64,000 bases of DNA from Paracamarosporium sp. OC-R06-R3. Its lineage: Eukaryota; Ascomycota; Dothideomycetes; Pleosporales; Didymosphaeriaceae. This document shows, in pieces, positions 43,529 to 54,366 of this stretch (the stretch's first letter is position 1; every line of letters begins with the position of its first letter). The DNA lies in NCBI GenBank assembly GCA_019828545.1, contig JACVRA010000134.1, positions 1 to 64,000 of the forward strand, in the 5' to 3' direction. The notes under the pieces were generated by a model. The model was not told the origin of the DNA and made no database searches. It was given only the letters and a program-made list of their open reading frames with translations. Both the position numbers and the translations under genes were made by a program.

Positions 43529-46264
43529 CCGCGCGAAGTTAGTTGCCAGACCAGAACTGGGCGGTGGGAATTAGACTTACAGCAGTCGACGCGCTATCTT
43601 TCCAAGCTTTGAGCGGATTCTATCTGCTGTGATTGTATATTCAGGTTTGACTGTGTAGCTGAAATAATACCGAGTGACCGACGGAGCTGCCGTTTGGGAG
43701 GGAGATATATAGACGCTGGTGGCGTAGAAACTTCGGTTGCGTTGTTAATTGTTGAGGTTGAACTTTGCGCAAAAAAGTTTTCAAGTTGACAATCAGGGCA
43801 ACTATGTTGTTGATAAAGGTTTTGTGTTTGTGTGGTTACTCAGCAGGTTTAGCCCGTGACCGCAATGAATGTGGCAGGAGTCCACCTGCACTGGTCAACG
43901 GGGCGGGTTCAAAGGTTCTAGAAACAGCTCAACCTAGGCTTTTCCTTTTTATGCATGGATTGGGTTGCTTCGACATGTAATGAGTATAACTGTAATTACG
44001 TATAAGATTAATCCACTTCCTCCCTTTCACTGTAGCCCTTTCTGTGAGCGCGTGAGGTCCGTACTTACTCCAGATCCTCTTATAAGCTGGAAAATTACTA
44101 AAACAACCACTATACATATCTTTGTGATTCAATGAGTCAGACGGAGCTTTACAGGACAGTGCTACAGCCCAGTAGTGATCGCTCTGACAGAACTACAAAC
44201 TCGAGTGTCTTTCGTCTTAAGGATTAGTTCATACTAATGCCAGAATTAATCTACTCTATAAGATCAACGTAGGTGAGGATGTCATTAGAATCCATGGCAG
44301 TTTCATCTGGGCCATGCACATTTGCTGGTGAACATGTATGTACACTATTTGATAAACTGAGATAGAGTTTCATATGCGTGATCTCGATTTCGAGAAAATC
44401 ATGTAGACTTGTCTTAACAAAACAAACGTCATTGGAAAGGATTGCAAGCTAACTGCCAATTTGCCTCGTTGGGAAATTGTCATCGAAACACTTTGAACAA
44501 AACACTACCAGACAGAACAAGGATTCTATGATCCTTCTTGAGCTAACTCGAAGTACATGAACTCGTGTCCCTTGCTGCAAATGGCAACTATGCCGTCTCA
44601 GGTTTGGATAGCTATCCACATCTACTCGGCATTCTTGTCAGAGCGCTTGCGTTGCCCTTCCCAACTTTACCATCGTCTATCTTTTCAGCTTCGATCAAGA
44701 TTACCGGCGGATCGAATTCACGACTTCAGTTAGCTACCACAAGATTCTGGTTATTCTGTCTTATACTACTGTGCTTGCATGCTTGGCGTCATTAAGTGAA
44801 TACTACAGTAGGCGTCATGTTGACTGGCATTAGCCTAGGCTTCTCGACCATGAATTGGGTAAGTAGCTGAGCTCGTACATAAAGTTAAAGTCGAAGACAG
44901 TTGATGTTTACACCGGTCACTTTCGCAACTTCGTCACTCACGGCAAACCCTATCATTAATCGCCTGCGCGCTATCTTCTCCTCATGTTCTTCTAAACCCT
45001 CACGAAGTTTTTAAACCATGCATAGCGCTGGCTATTAAAATGGTAAGAAACCTGCCTTTGTGGGATATCCTGCAGATTTTAGCATGCTACGAGGGAGGTG
45101 AGTAAGATGGGGGTTAGGTTGATCGCTAGGAACGAATACGTACTCCTCAGCACCTATAGGTACGTCGCCTTTACGAAACCTTTCCCCTTTCTTTACAGCA
45201 ATTGACGCAGCGTCGATAGCAGCAACGCTTTTGCAAGGCTCTGGTTGCAACTGCCACGTGTATGCTGGTTGCCGGTGGGACAAACTCTATCGCTTTTCGC
45301 CTTTTTCGTTGCGGTGTCAAGCCTCCGGTTTGATAAAAGTCCATGCAATTGAAAGGTGCAACTCATCGATGACAATCGCGATGTTGTTTGTAGAGGACGT
45401 CATTGTCGTGCGGTTTGCGACAATCCCATTGCCCAGTCCGACCAGACAGCCGATAACCAGAGCTAGGGTCAACTCTGCGCGACGCGAATCAGGACCGCTT
45501 CTGATTTTGACATGTGCTGAAAGTCTTTACGACAATACTTTACGGCTGGTCAGCTTTGCAGGCTCGCTACTGCAACTATGACAAGGTTCCTACTTATTCG
45601 ACGACAGGCGCGAGAGTTGGCATCAAGAAATTTGAAACACCACGTCAACGGTTGTCAGGAACGAGCATCTAAACCCAAGAGATCAACAACCTCACCCGCA
45701 AACGAGATTTAGCGTGAACTACGACGCGCCGCAACACCAAGCTTCAAAACTTGGCCACATCCTGGCTTCGTCCCCTGATCTGTACCGACACATGGGCTGC
45801 GAGTGCAAGTAAAATCGTATGGCTTCGGAATAGGGATCGAGACTCGCTGACAGTCGGATCCCCCAGTCGCGATCGGGAATGCAATTCTCGCCATCTTGGC
45901 AGATACTCGACGTTGTCATGGTTTAAGCGATGCCATAGCTGGCGCCTTCCTAAGAGTTGGTCATCGAATAGACTCGGAGCCGCTCACTGCGAGTCAAAGG
46001 GGTTAAAAAACTGCCCCGCAGGATGACTGAGCGTACCGCAACTTCTTCTTCAAAGTCTTTTCCCAAGTAAATTAACTGGCATGATGATATCGTTGCAGCG
46101 GGGCTTCAGACTTGGACAAGCTACTTCTCGTAAAGAGTTCGCCTGTCCGAGAAATTTTGGACATTATCATTCGCATCAATAAGACTACAAGTCTCTAGCT
46201 CTGTACAGCTTTACCTTCGTGAGTCATTAATTCCTGGTGCCTCTCCCATATCATAATCTTTGTT
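43529..46264. other. Long gene-poor interval
   Basis: 2.7 kb without a supportable gene. The left third is the nuclease promoter. Open frames at 44565-44795 and 45231-45581 have non-ATG starts or no features. Around 44650-44820 one frame reads hydrophobic stretches but with stops, so a decayed gene cannot be excluded. No tandem repeats or terminal inverted repeats noticed. Confidence 0.4.
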
Positions 46265-47700
46265 ATGTCTGCCGAACACCTCAACCCTTTCGGGAGCCAA
46301 AAGAAGAGCTCGACAAGAACTCCAAATATCGGCGATACCTATGCTCGATATGCGCGCTCTCCTTTTCGGGGTTATTCGCTAAAGCCAAGTGAAGGAAAGT
46401 AAGACGGAGTCAGCTGCCAACAGTCAAAGAACAGTTTCATGAATCGATTCACTTCCGTCCGTTCGAAGTTGGGGAGTGGCAAGCATGGCGGTAATCATGG
46501 TAAAACCAAGAGTAGCTGGCGACCCAAACCCAACTATTCTTTAGCCGGGCCTAGTCCATACGATGAGCAAGTTTCAGATGACTACAACTTAGATGAAGGT
46601 TTCGGCGCCCAAGGAAGGCGCCCACCTGCCACTATCGGTCTTGGTAACCCATTTCCAAGACAGAAGAGAGGCGATCAGTGGAGGAAGCGCGACATCATCA
46701 AGAAGCCAAGACAAGCTATTAAAGGATCGCGGACCGAGAAAGTGACCGAAACTGGAAAGCCTGAACGCCATAAAAAGGTTGGAGGAGGCCTAGCTGGGCA
46801 CTATAGCTCACCTGTTCGTGGGCGCCCACTTGGCAAGACGGCTGGCGGTCCAGCCAGTCACGGTCGAGATCCAGAGGATGAGAATGAACATGGTAACACC
46901 AGCTGGATCGAACAGGTCTCGATACCAACGATCGCCACATTAGCGAGCAGACGCTTAATGATGACGAGGAGGGTGAGGACAGTTGAACGGCTGAGGAAAC
47001 ACATGGGACTCAGCCGAATCTTTGGTTCGGAATTCGACGTAGACTGAAGGAACCTTTAGCGGAGCAAGTCTTCCAAGCTGTACCTTTGAGCCGGTTTTTG
47101 ATCTTCTCAGATGGCTTGGAACCCTGGTGCTCATGGGAGCGTGCGCCAACCTGCAAATGAAAACGTCGCAAGGCAAGGCCGGCTCCTTCACTCAATCGGC
47201 TGCTATGTGGGGTATAGGTACTATGATGGCTATATATATTGCTGGCGGTATCTCGGGTGCCCACTGTAAGAGGTTGTCTCCCTTTTATGAGTCGGGAAAC
47301 ATTCTTATGTCATTCAGGGAATCCTATGGTCTCTATCAACCTCTCCGTCTTCCGCGGCTTTCTGGCTTGTAAAGCATTCATATACATCTGCGCCCAGATA
47401 CCTATAGCTATCTACGCCGTATGGATCCCCTACTGAATCCACCATGATGCGATCATGGTATGTGGTTAGGGCATAGTTGACGAGTCTGCATATAGGACTT
47501 CGATCTCGAGAAAAGGTCAACGAGCGACGGAAGTGGTACGGCTTTCTTTACCTTGCCTGCATCCTTTGCTACTCCCCAGACAGCATTCTGGGCCGACTTT
47601 ACGTCCGCCGAGGTAATGAGTGGCACCGTCATGGCAATGGGCGACGACGGGGAAATACACATAGGGAAACACGCAACGCGGAGGTCCTGTAATATATAGC
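46265..47700 (+). pseudogene. Degenerate aquaporin/aquaglyceroporin (MIP family)
   Basis: Pieces of a fungal aquaporin with a long hydrophilic N-terminus lie in successive frames. The N-terminal part begins MSAEHLNPFGSQKK at 46265, with a putative 36-nt intron at 46399-46434, and runs to about 46910. Then comes RRRLKEPLAE, a GC-AG intron (GCAAGT donor, 47064-47110), WLGTLVLMGACANLQ and WGIGTMMAIYIAGGISGAH. After another intron (47268-47322 approximately) NPMVSINLSVFRGF (first NPA-type box) and AFIYICAQ follow, then IHHDAIM and an extracellular-loop-like GTAFFTLPASFATPQTAFWA. Lesions: frame change near 46.9 kb, TGA at 46984-46986, TGA at 47434-47436 where relatives have Gly (YG), a HWNP instead of HLNP, and no recognisable second NPA half before the next gene. 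Hence non-functional as a channel. The family call rests on several colinear motifs, the exact ends are approximate. Confidence 0.75.
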
Positions 47701-47937
47701 ACACGCATCGAACTGTACTTGGTAATGAAAGCAACGACTGCCATATTGCCTTGCACGTTGACCTGTTGGTGGTGATGGCTGACTCAGCAACGACGGCGGC
47801 GTGAACATGGGGCAGCACGCCGGCCGTTAGGCTTCCCAGGCACCGCCATGGCCCCTCGCACGCTCGACGCACTGCATCTGCTCACGAATGCGATGGAGCA
47901 CGGCTGAACCGCCGATAGATCGCACAAGCCGCCCGCC

Positions 47938-49528
47938 ATGATCGGAACCAGCATCCCCGCGTATGTCTTCATCCGCACCTGCATCCTCGCCCTCCGCCTG
48001 ATCACGCCCCTCTCCGTCTTCTTCTGCAGCCTCAGCATCGCCGAGCCGCCTCAAACCGCCTTCACACGCTTCCTCCTCGGCTGGGCCGTTGTCGAGACGG
48101 CCTTCTGGCTTCTCGTCTTCCTGCCCCGCAAGCGAGCGCTGCAGGCCGCGGCGCCGCACCCCCCTCCTCTCGATGGCGACGAACGCAAGGAGCTGTTCTG
48201 GAAATGCTGGGAGAGGATCCCGGAGCCCGAGGCGTACGTGTCGAGGTGGTTTTTGGGTGCACGGAGCTGGGAGGTCAGGCGTGAGAACGTCAAGGAGTTT
48301 TTCAGGTGGGCGCTACTATACAGAGGGGATGAGCAGGCCGAGGGGCAAGGCGAGGTCAGCAGGAAGGCCGAGGAGGCGAGGGAACTGGACGAGTATGCAG
48401 ACGGGGTGCAGACGCTGCTTGGGAGACGCCTCGAGCCTGGGAGAGGGCCCGCCAAGTGTCTGCGCCTCACGGTAGACGAGGTCAAGATGCTGCATCGGCC
48501 CGTGGTGTGGTATCTGGTATGCCACCTGCCCTGCTTGTCGCGTCGAGTCTTGCTAACAGCAGTGACAACAGATTGTAATGGTGGTTGACACCCTCACCGC
48601 CGCCTATCTCCGCTACAACCGCTTCCGCCTTCATCGAACGCACTTCAGGTCGGCGCTCTCCATCTTCCCACCCCGCCCGGCCTCGCTCTTCACCCGCCAG
48701 ATCTCTTCTGCACCCGACCTGTCCTACTGGTACCGCCCGCACACTTCGAAAACACGCCTTCCTATTCTCTTCATCCACGGCATCGGCATCGGTCTGTACC
48801 CCTACTCGCAGTTCCTCGCCGAGATAAACAAGCACGACTTGCTCGGTCCTGCCGATGGCGAAATCGGAATCATAGCTATCGAGCTCATGCCCATTAGCTT
48901 TCGTATCACACGCGGGATTCTTGACCGCGACGAAATCTGCCGCCAGATCGATCTGGTCCTGACGCGTCACGGCTTTGATAAAGTGGTGCTGGCAAGTCAT
49001 TCGTATGGAAGCGTTGTGACCACTCATCTTCTGCAGGATGCAAGGACTAAAGACAAGATTGGACCGATGCTCTTGATCGATCCGGTGACTTTTATGCTGC
49101 ATCTTCCAGACGTCGCATACAATTTTACAGCTCGCAAACCGCGGCGCGCGAATGAGCACCAATTGTATTACTTTGCGAGCACGGACATGATGGTTAGTCA
49201 TACACTCGCAAGGCATTTCTTCTGGGCGCAGAACATCTTGTGGAAAGACGAGCTCAGAGGGCGCGACGTCACGGTCTCACTGGGCGGAAGAGATCTGATC
49301 GTCGATACCGAAACGGTGGGCCGGTATCTTGCAGGTGTGGATTTGAAAAGCGAAGACACTGATTGGAAAGATAAGGAGACTGGGGGCGAGGGTCTCGAAA
49401 CGATATGGTGGTCGACGTGCGATCATGCGCAAGTCTTCGAGAGGAGAGATGGAAGAGCGAAGTTGGCGAGTGTACTGAGAAGGTATGCGGAGAAGAAGGA
49501 AGAAGAGGACGAGGACACATGGCCCTAA
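47938..49528 (+). CDS. Membrane-associated alpha/beta hydrolase
   Basis: Putative lipase/esterase-like serine hydrolase of 511 residues. Exons 47938-48516 and 48572-49528; the 55-nt intron joins VVWYL to IVMVVDTLTAAYLRY. The N-terminus has two hydrophobic segments (FIRTCILALRLITPLSVFFC and FLLGWAVVETAFWLLVFL), so it is probably anchored in an organelle membrane. The hydrolase fold begins near 255 with LPILFIHGIGIGLYPYSQFL (oxyanion-hole region); the nucleophile elbow is VLASHSYGSVVTTHLL; a catalytic Asp candidate is in LLIDPVTFML or DLIVDTE, and the His in STCDHAQVF. The tail is acidic (EEEDEDTWP). Substrate unknown; related proteins are annotated simply as alpha/beta hydrolases. Confidence 0.88.
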
Positions 49529-49914
49529 CCTTGATACCCAAATTATCTTGAGAACAATGGCAATACGTTCTTAACTTCTTACACACTTCGCTGTTTCGAT
49601 TCCCGTGACTGTGACATCACATGATGTTTGTGCTGTCATGGACCTCGGGGTTCCGACCGTTTTACTACGGGAGGAGGATCCACACTCGGCCCCGCAAGCG
49701 CCCGAACTTGGTTGAATGTATCATATTTATAACGTTGCATGCCTCATAGGAAGTGCCGGTACAAGTTCGTCATTGTTCTTGTCATTGTCCTTGTGATTCT
49801 GTTGTTCTCAAGGGCACAGTACCTACGCTGAAGTGCCCATCGCCGCTATCGTTCACTAACACGGCTGACAGGCAAATCGAGAATTGCAGCCTACCTCACT
49901 CTCCGTTCGCCATC
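49529..49914. other. Intergenic region before the Ayg1-like gene
   Basis: About 390 bp of promoter/leader. The open frame of the next gene extends upstream to 49753 but that part is unlike its family; a TC-rich leader is present. Confidence 0.5.
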
Positions 49915-51123
49915 ATGCCGAATGGAAGTTGGATTCTCGGTGACCTTTTCCTGAAAGACTACGGTCATGAAGGCAGTATCAAGAAGTTGTGGGAAATGCG
50001 ATGGATGTTTCCGTGTAAATTGGGCGTTTATCCTTTCCATGATGGGAAACTTGAAGATTTTGAACCAATATTCAGCGAGCTCATTGCTAAAGACATAAAC
50101 GATCCATTCTCGGATGGATATACACAAGCCTTCCTCCCCACTGCGCGAGATCTTGCGAAGCAAGCGTACGATCTGGAATCCACAGACATAGAGCAGGCGA
50201 AGAAGGTCTATCTCCGAGCGAATGCAGTTTATCGACTGAGCAGATTTCCGTACGTTGATACGAACCTGAAGAAGACAGCATTCGAAGAGCAGAAGACGAA
50301 CTATTTGAGGGGTGCAAAGCTTTGGGATGTGCCTATCACCGAGGTGGTCATTCCTCACAAGTATGCAAAGAATGGTGACGGCGATAAAATCCCACTCTAC
50401 ATCCGAACACCCAAGGGACGAGGTCCGGCCCCGACCGTACTGTTGATAACGGGCCTTGATGGCCACAGACCAGACAACACAGAACGCACGACAGAACACC
50501 TGTCCCGCGGGTGGGCAACTGTGATCTGCGACATCCCAGGTACGACGGTGGACTGCCCGGCGAATCGGCGGGATCCACTTAGCCCAGATAGACTATTCAC
50601 TTCGATTTTGGAATGGATCAAAGATGAGGACGGGCTGGATGAAGACAACGTGGTAGCATGGGGTCTCTCCGCGGGGGGCTACTACGCTATCCGCCTCGCG
50701 CACACCCATGCGAATCAGATTAAGGGGGCTATTGGCCACGGCGCTGGCACGCATCACTATATTGGGCGCGAATGGCTGGAGCAAGTGCACAGGCATGAGT
50801 ATCCGTTTGGTCTTGACCGCGCGTACGTTTCCAAGTATGGATACGCCTCCTGGGAAGAAATGTTGGAGAAGTGCCAGGATGAGTTCAGTCTTGTAAGTGC
50901 AAAAAACAAAGACGTTGCTGTGGTTGGTGAGGGTATGAAGAGCTGTAGATTGCTCTTGGTGAATGGAGTACTGGATGGGTGTATGCCGGTCGAGGATAGT
51001 TTATTGTTAAGCGAATATGGAAGCCCGAAGGAGATGAGGATGGTGCAAGGCAGGGCGCATATGGGATATCCAGAGGCAAATTCTTTTGTGTATCCTTGGA
51101 TGGAGAGCATACTCACTTCATAG
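49915..51123 (+). CDS. Ayg1-like alpha/beta hydrolase
   Basis: Resembles the Ayg1/WdYG1 family of polyketide-shortening hydrolases, which in Aspergillus fumigatus convert a heptaketide naphthopyrone to 1,3,6,8-tetrahydroxynaphthalene for DHN-melanin; related fungal enzymes act on other substrates. Intronless, 402 residues from ATG 49915 (MPNGSWILGD), close to the family length. A helical N-terminal domain (LSRFPYVDT, KKTAFEEQKTNYLRGAKLWD) precedes the hydrolase fold: TVLLITGLDGHRPDN, CDIPGTTVDCPANRRDPLSP, nucleophile Ser252 in VVAWGLSAGGYYAIRLAHTH, acid Asp in VNGVLDGCMPVEDS and His in RAHMGYPEA. All catalytic elements are intact. No polyketide synthase is visible in the window, so a melanin role cannot be assumed. 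Confidence 0.9.
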   Translation: MPNGSWILGDLFLKDYGHEGSIKKLWEMRWMFPCKLGVYPFHDGKLEDFEPIFSELIAKDINDPFSDGYTQAFLPTARDLAKQAYDLESTDIEQAKKVYLRANAVYRLSRFPYVDTNLKKTAFEEQKTNYLRGAKLWDVPITEVVIPHKYAKNGDGDKIPLYIRTPKGRGPAPTVLLITGLDGHRPDNTERTTEHLSRGWATVICDIPGTTVDCPANRRDPLSPDRLFTSILEWIKDEDGLDEDNVVAWGLSAGGYYAIRLAHTHANQIKGAIGHGAGTHHYIGREWLEQVHRHEYPFGLDRAYVSKYGYASWEEMLEKCQDEFSLVSAKNKDVAVVGEGMKSCRLLLVNGVLDGCMPVEDSLLLSEYGSPKEMRMVQGRAHMGYPEANSFVYPWMESILTS

Positions 51124-51835
51124 ATAGCACAAGAACCATTTCAGCAAGTAAACACCCTTTGATCGGAGGGGTAAAAGTCAGAAAGGTGTGTCTTGACTAA
51201 TGGGATAAGAAGATTAGGCTCTGTTTTGAGTCATCATCATCATGCATAAGCATCTTTTGTTTACTTTTTGCAATTCGGTAAGTTTTTCACTAGTCATCAA
51301 TTCTATGAGCCATTCAACAGCCAAAATGTAGGTGGCGTATGATACAGCCATACCCTGAGGCCGACTCATTCATATGCCACCTCTCGACCATACGCCTCCC
51401 TGAGAAACCTTTATGCCAAACAAACAGTGTGTCTGTTAGTTCAGAGAAGTAGATGAAGGAGATCGCTTCGCCCCGGTTACCAAAATATTCCAAGCAAATG
51501 CATATGGTACTTCGAACAAATCTTAATTGATATTGGACTTTCCCCAAGAACCAAACTGTAGCTGTCACTCTGATAGAAGTCTCCCTCCAGTGCCTGCACC
51601 ACATGACTACTTTCAAACATTGTACGTAAGGAACCTTTACATGGAAGCCAATTTCCTTGATACAGAATGCCAACGATAGGTTGGTTTCTGCCCCTCGTAA
51701 AGTTTCAAAACTTTGGAGGACTACAACGGTATTGAAAAGAATGTAGCTTGACATTCCCACGAGTGTAATGATCACTCCAAGGCTGAATAATCTGAATAGC
51801 AAAAAGGGTAGATGATAAGTGAGCTTCATTGACCA
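51124..51835. other. Convergent intergenic region; contains a doubtful ORF
   Basis: About 0.7 kb between two 3' ends. A minus-strand ATG frame of 171 codons (51829-51314) begins with a signal/TM-like MKLTYHLPFLLFRLFSLGVI only 7 bp downstream of the stop of the lysozyme-like gene on the same strand. No family recognised; it may be part of that gene's 3' UTR. A short TCATCATCATCAT run lies at 51231-51243. Confidence 0.35.
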
Positions 51836-52758
51836 TTATCCTATCCAACCGGTGACACGATTCGCAAGGTCAGAGACGTAGGAATCTGTAGCACCGCATC
51901 CATCACTAAGATCACCTTCATTAACCTTGCCACTGTTGTACTCACGCAGAGCAGGGAAGACGGACTCCCTACTCCATTTGTTGCCCCAGTTGTTCATGTT
52001 CTTCTTGAAATGTTTTGTGCCTCCACAGATCATCGAAGTAACATCTACCTGCATGAAGTAAGTATATGTTATTGATTGATAGAGTGACACCTACTTGGCT
52101 CAGGCCATGTTGTCCAGGAAACCCGGGACAGCCACCACACTGCATCAATCCTGCGGTAGGCATTCCGCCACTGTAGGTCGTAATCACTCCAACATCTCCC
52201 CAGGATTCTTGCATGATCATCCCCAGAATAAGCCTACGGTCCACATGGTATTTGTTGGCGCAGCTATCGATAGCTTCTTTGATATAGATGACATCGGTTT
52301 CGGTGTTTCTGCTGGAAGACAGGTGCTCTTTGTTGACTAATGATCGACAGAGGAGTAAGTAGATTATTTCAATCAGATATGATTCGAGCCGACGAGCAAA
52401 TAATCAAGGTCATATGGATTTCGCCGAGAGAAATATACTCACGATTCCACATAAAATCGTATCTAGTCCACTTGCCAACATTGGGGAATTCCTGTGCAGG
52501 TCCTGAGAATTTTCTGTACTTGGCGCTGCGTTCGGACAGGCGTTCGACATCGTCATCAATATTGGATAGAGACGTGGCATTAACAGGGTGCTGCATCGAC
52601 GGTGTGATGAGACAGTAGACCACAAGTAGGGTATACAAAGAAAGAAGAAGTTTCTGTCCCTGCCTTAAAGGTCAACCTGATACTCATGTACACACGAGTC
52701 TGATTCAATAGTTCTCAAGCATAAAATAGTCAATATAGTTCCTACGGCTACTTACCAT
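51836..52758 (-). CDS. Secreted lysozyme-like (transglycosylase-fold) protein
   Basis: Probable secreted protein with a lysozyme-like/SLT fold; could cleave peptidoglycan or chitin-type polymers, not shown. Exons 52758-52756 (ATG only), 52659-52443, 52336-52095, 52048-51836; 224 residues. Joining the lone ATG through intron 52660-52755 to GGACAG gives MGQKLLLSLYTLLVVYCLIT, a good signal peptide, whereas the continuing frame alone has only a TTG there. The domain shows AIDSCANKYHVDRRLILGMI, MQESWGDVGVITTYSGGMPT with the candidate catalytic Glu in MQESWG, AGLMQCGGCPGFPG and ALREYNSGKVNEGDLSDG, ending SDLANRVTGWIG. Several Cys could form disulfides. Start model is inference, domain call fair. 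Confidence 0.82.
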
Positions 52759-53914
52759 GGTTGATGGACAGGCTAAGCTTGGGGTTGAGATTGGGTGCAC
52801 CTTCGAGAGGTGATAGAGTGCTCATGATGGAAGATTATCTAGTTACTAAATCACACTTTTAGCGCCGGATCAATTGATAGGTATGTGTGGAGATTAAGGT
52901 GAATCTGTGATAAAAATGTGTATACTACTGAGATCTGGATTTCTTTGTATTCAGCCGCAACGAATACTCTATCGGGCTTCGCGAGTTTCGCTATGGACAA
53001 AGAATCAAAGACAAACAAAGATCTTGATTGCAAAAAGACCCTGACCGCCACTGTGAAACGCAATGTTATGATAAAGGCCTCCAATAAATTGCGCATATAA
53101 TGTTCCCGCCCTGGCAGACATCCAGGCCTGAGTCTATGATCATGGCGTGAGAAGAAGTGATCATAAAACTCGAGTAACTCCACATATACCAAAAATCAGG
53201 TTATACTATTGAATGGGTCTGGTTGCCATCTTAGTGTAGCCGAAACTAGGAATGCGCATTGCTTTGCCTTGCCCATTAATCTCTCAGTTGTTCGCTAAGA
53301 CGGCAAGTGGCCGCTGTTCCATTAGCTAATTTCACTCAAAAGATATCTTCTACGTTTGGATAAGCGCCAGGGCCCAGGTTTCAGTGAGGCCATGAGGAAA
53401 ATTCAATGTGTTTGCTACTTTTGGCTTCCATCGCACTGAAGGGAACGCTCAAATTGAGACCTTGTCGTTACGTTCGCGGGATTCCCGGAAACGGTCAGTT
53501 TGTCATGTTTTGTCCTGCACTTGGTCGTACTTGAGTTGAATCGGGTTGCCGGATGTAGATGTTTGCTTGATGCGCGCGATCAATTAACACGGCATTCGTA
53601 AATTGGTATACGTTTGTAGTCGTGCAAGACTACCCAATAGATTCCACGATGAGCGCGGATGCCATGCTCATTTCATTTTCAATGCGTGTAAATGCCCGTT
53701 TGACCGTTGGCCTTGGTGGTGGAGAAGCCCACCGCTTCCGCCGAAACCGGTCAATTTAGGAGCTTCTTCTTGACCCGCTCCAGTACATAAATGGGGCTCT
53801 ATGTCTCGTATAATATCTCTTAACCCATTTCCTATTCATTCTCCTATCTATATTCTCCACCAAAAAGCACACCGTACGATATACCCTGTTCGTCTTGTTT
53901 CCTACATCACCAAC
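52759..53914. other. Divergent intergenic region, lysozyme-like / small secreted protein
   Basis: About 1.15 kb with no recognised gene. A minus-strand frame (53192-52851) is unrecognised. The right end is a promoter-like tract with CATAAATGG and CT-rich leader just upstream of the small secreted protein. Confidence 0.45.
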
Positions 53915-54366
53915 ATGAAACTCACCACGTTCCTTGCGGTACTCCTGGGCTTCGTGCTCTCCGTGTCGAGCGCTGCTATTCCAGAGGGCGCAACCGCATT
54001 CAATCAGAGAGATTACCAGCCTGGCGGCCCCGGTAGCCTCGACAACGGTTCCGAAGATCATCCGCTCTGCGGTGCATACGCCTGGTGGGACAATGAGCAC
54101 TGGAGCCAAGTTGATCTCTGGGAAACCCGCACATGCCTCAAGCTTGATCACGATGCTGGCAGAGTCAACGTTGCAGATTGGGGCAGATGCGAGCTCTGTT
54201 TCTTTTTCCCGTCAGTAGACTCTTGTGCGAACAAGGCTGTACATGAGAACTAATAGCGGGCAGAACCAACAATTGCAGCGGTCACGAGACCCTCACCATA
54301 GATAATCAGCGCGGCTGGCGGGACACCAAAGGCCATGTATGGAGCTACTACTGTATGTTGAAATGA
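53915..54366 (+). CDS. Small secreted cysteine-containing protein (effector-like candidate)
   Basis: No family recognised. Exons 53915-54210 and 54264-54366 give 132 residues. The signal peptide is MKLTTFLAVLLGFVLSVSSA, followed by a likely propeptide ending NQRD and a mature part of about 95 residues. Without splicing the frame stops at 54253; using donor GTCAGT and acceptor GCGGGCAG (53 nt, CTAAT branch) continues into TNNCSGHETLTIDNQRGWRD and ends WSYYCMLK. The mature protein then has six cysteines (in PLCGAY, TRTCLK, GRCELC, NNCSG, YYC), enough for three disulfides, and many Trp/Tyr/Asp. Size, signal and Cys content fit secreted fungal proteins active at the host or microbial interface, but no activity can be inferred. 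Confidence 0.8.

Noticed and set aside
46439..47047. 202-codon basic ORF as an independent hypothetical gene
   Set aside because: Better explained as the hydrophilic N-terminal part of the decayed aquaporin that follows in other frames.
51314..51829. 171-codon minus-strand ORF with signal-like start
   Set aside because: Starts 7 bp after the stop of the same-strand lysozyme-like gene, has no known domain and lies in its probable 3' UTR. Kept only as a remark.
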